A stretch of 64,000 nucleotides of DNA, from contig NZ_VWWL01000030.1 in NCBI RefSeq assembly GCF_011752995.1, forward strand, positions 1 through 64,000, in the 5' to 3' direction. Shown piece after piece: positions 62,730 through 64,000 of the stretch (positions are counted from its first letter, which is position 1; each line of letters opens with the position of its first letter). Both the position numbers and the translations under genes were made by a program. This DNA comes from Burkholderia sp. Ax-1724. GTDB lineage: Bacteria > Pseudomonadota > Gammaproteobacteria > Burkholderiales > Burkholderiaceae. The notes beneath the pieces were generated by a model. That model searched no databases. It was given only the letters and a program-made list of their open reading frames with translations, and was not told where the DNA came from.

Positions 62730-64000
62730 ATGTCTACGATCTATGAGACCTTGGGCGCACGGAGCGCGAACTTCATTGGTGGCACGCATCGCCTGTTGAT
62801 CGGTGGCCGCTGGGTCGATGCGCAATCGGGCAACACGTTCGAGGTCTTCGATCCGGGCACCGGCGAAGTGGTGGCGCGCGTGGCCGAAGGCGATGCCGCC
62901 GATATCGACCTGGCCGTGCGGGCCGCGCGCCGCGCGTTCGAAAGCGGCGACTGGGCAAAGATGAAGCCGTCGGACCGAACGCGTCTGATGTTTCGCTTCG
63001 CCGATCTTCTCGAACATTACGGCGACGAGCTGGCCGAGATAGAAGCGGTCGACAACGGCAAGCCGCTCGCCGTCGCCAAACGCGGCATTGCCGGCACGGC
63101 CGAAATGCTGCGTTATATGGCAGGTTGGGCGACCAAGAACAATGGCGAATCCGTCAATCTGTCGGTGCCGGGGGAATGGCACGCCTATACCGCGCGCGAA
63201 CCGGTCGGCGTGGTCGGCCAGATCATTCCATGGAATTTTCCGCTGTCGATGGCGATCTGGAAACTCGCGCCCGCGCTCGCGACCGGCTGTACCGTCGTGT
63301 TGAAGCCCGCGGAGCAGACGCCGCTGAACGCCTTGCGGCTCGGTCAGATCATTCAGGAAGCCGGCATTCCGGACGGAGTAGTCAACATCATTACTGGCTT
63401 CGGTGCAACCGCGGGTGCGGCGCTGGCCGCGCACCCGGGTGTCGACAAGATCGCCTTCACGGGTTCGACGGAAACCGGCAAGCGCATCGTGCAGGCTGCG
63501 CTTGGCAACCTCAAGAAGGTATCGCTCGAACTGGGCGGCAAGTCGCCCGTATTCGTGTTTCCGGATGCGAAGCTCGATCTGGCGACGGCCGGTGCGGCCA
63601 ACGCGATCTTCTTCAATAGTGGCCAGGTGTGCTCGGCGGGTTCGCGCCTGTTCGTTCACAAGAAGGTTTTCGATCAGGTGGTGGACGGTGTCGTGGCTTA
63701 TGGCGACAGGCTGAAGGTCGGCCATGGTCTCGCTCCCGACAGTCAGATCGGCCCGCTGATATCGAGTCAGCAGAAACAGCGCGTCGAGTCCTATATCCGC
63801 AGCGGCGTTGAAGATGGCGCGCGTCGTGTCGGGCAGAATCCGTTGCGCGGCGACGAAGGCGGATACTTCGTGCCGCCGACCGTATTCGTGGACACGACGA
63901 CGGACATGTCGATCTATCGCGAGGAAATCTTCGGGCCGGTGGTCTGTGCGATGCCCTTCGACGACGAGGACATCGAGCGCATTGCCGCTCAGGCGAACGA
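62730..64000 (+). CDS. Aldehyde dehydrogenase, 3' end outside window
   Basis: The frame is open from ATG 62730 to the window edge, 423 codons, where the family usually has about 490-500. Present are the N-terminal LLIGGRWVDAQSG, the cofactor site IIPWNFPLSMAIWKLAPAL, FTGSTETGK, the general-base Glu in LELGGKSP and the catalytic Cys in NSGQVCSAGSRLFV. It probably oxidises the aldehyde made from the P450 product to an acid, which the CoA-transferases then activate. It lies 11 bases downstream of the reductase. Confidence 0.95.
   Translation, partial: MSTIYETLGARSANFIGGTHRLLIGGRWVDAQSGNTFEVFDPGTGEVVARVAEGDAADIDLAVRAARRAFESGDWAKMKPSDRTRLMFRFADLLEHYGDELAEIEAVDNGKPLAVAKRGIAGTAEMLRYMAGWATKNNGESVNLSVPGEWHAYTAREPVGVVGQIIPWNFPLSMAIWKLAPALATGCTVVLKPAEQTPLNALRLGQIIQEAGIPDGVVNIITGFGATAGAALAAHPGVDKIAFTGSTETGKRIVQAALGNLKKVSLELGGKSPVFVFPDAKLDLATAGAANAIFFNSGQVCSAGSRLFVHKKVFDQVVDGVVAYGDRLKVGHGLAPDSQIGPLISSQQKQRVESYIRSGVEDGARRVGQNPLRGDEGGYFVPPTVFVDTTTDMSIYREEIFGPVVCAMPFDDEDIERIAAQAN

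Overview
The window is GC-rich, densely coded DNA typical of Burkholderia sensu lato, most like Paraburkholderia or Caballeronia. The basis is the family content: Gram-negative porin, DUF3331 and DUF4148 small proteins, class II ribonucleotide reductase, and an auxin-degradation (iac) cluster laid out as a split, two-component/LysR-regulated version. No rRNA, tRNA, CRISPR or prophage was seen.

Region 1 (1-11316) is a plus-strand exopolysaccharide operon with mostly overlapping or tightly spaced genes. It holds the end of a BcsB-like periplasmic subunit, an NfrB-type glycosyltransferase with a C-terminal MshEN-like domain, a lipoprotein with a YbcH/DUF4434-like look, an NfrA-type TPR/outer-membrane protein, and a complete alginate-style O-acetylation set (AlgF-, AlgI-, AlgJ- and AlgX-like). 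The inferred product is an acetylated polymer of the N4-receptor type, probably under cyclic-di-GMP control.

Region 2 (11423-33000) is mostly housekeeping: nrdJ, a DUF3331 protein, an AI-2E transporter, an esterase, an OpgC-domain protein, a porin, a LysM/M23 lipoprotein, a three-gene molybdenum hydroxylase with a triheme cytochrome, a cation/proton antiporter, a BON protein, 3-methyladenine glycosylase, DUF4148, a CBS protein and ribA.

Region 3 (33060-51640) is an indole-3-acetate (auxin) catabolic island. It contains iacG, a FixJ-type response regulator, iacABIHE, a FixL-type sensor kinase, iacCD, a LysR regulator, iacF and an MHS-family transporter. A second unit follows, with another transporter, a second IacA-like monooxygenase, a second flavin reductase, an unrecognised 230-residue protein and another LysR regulator. 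Relics lie inside it: a truncated LysR gene, a frameshifted tautomerase fragment and a transporter tail with an Ala-Ile repeat. A shared promoter motif (GTCAAATCG, then an A run) precedes three of its transcription units.

Region 4 (51700-56240) is scarred DNA: gene fragments around an IS110-family element, half of an MFS gene and a TetR regulator.

Region 5 (56300-64000) starts with TTGGTC-N4-GACCAA operator-like palindromes, then two small hypothetical genes. A catabolic operon follows: two class III CoA-transferases, a cytochrome P450, a 3Fe-4S-type ferredoxin, a ferredoxin reductase and an aldehyde dehydrogenase cut by the window end. It looks built to hydroxylate a small hydrophobic substrate, oxidise it to an acid and activate it as a CoA ester. 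The substrate is unknown.
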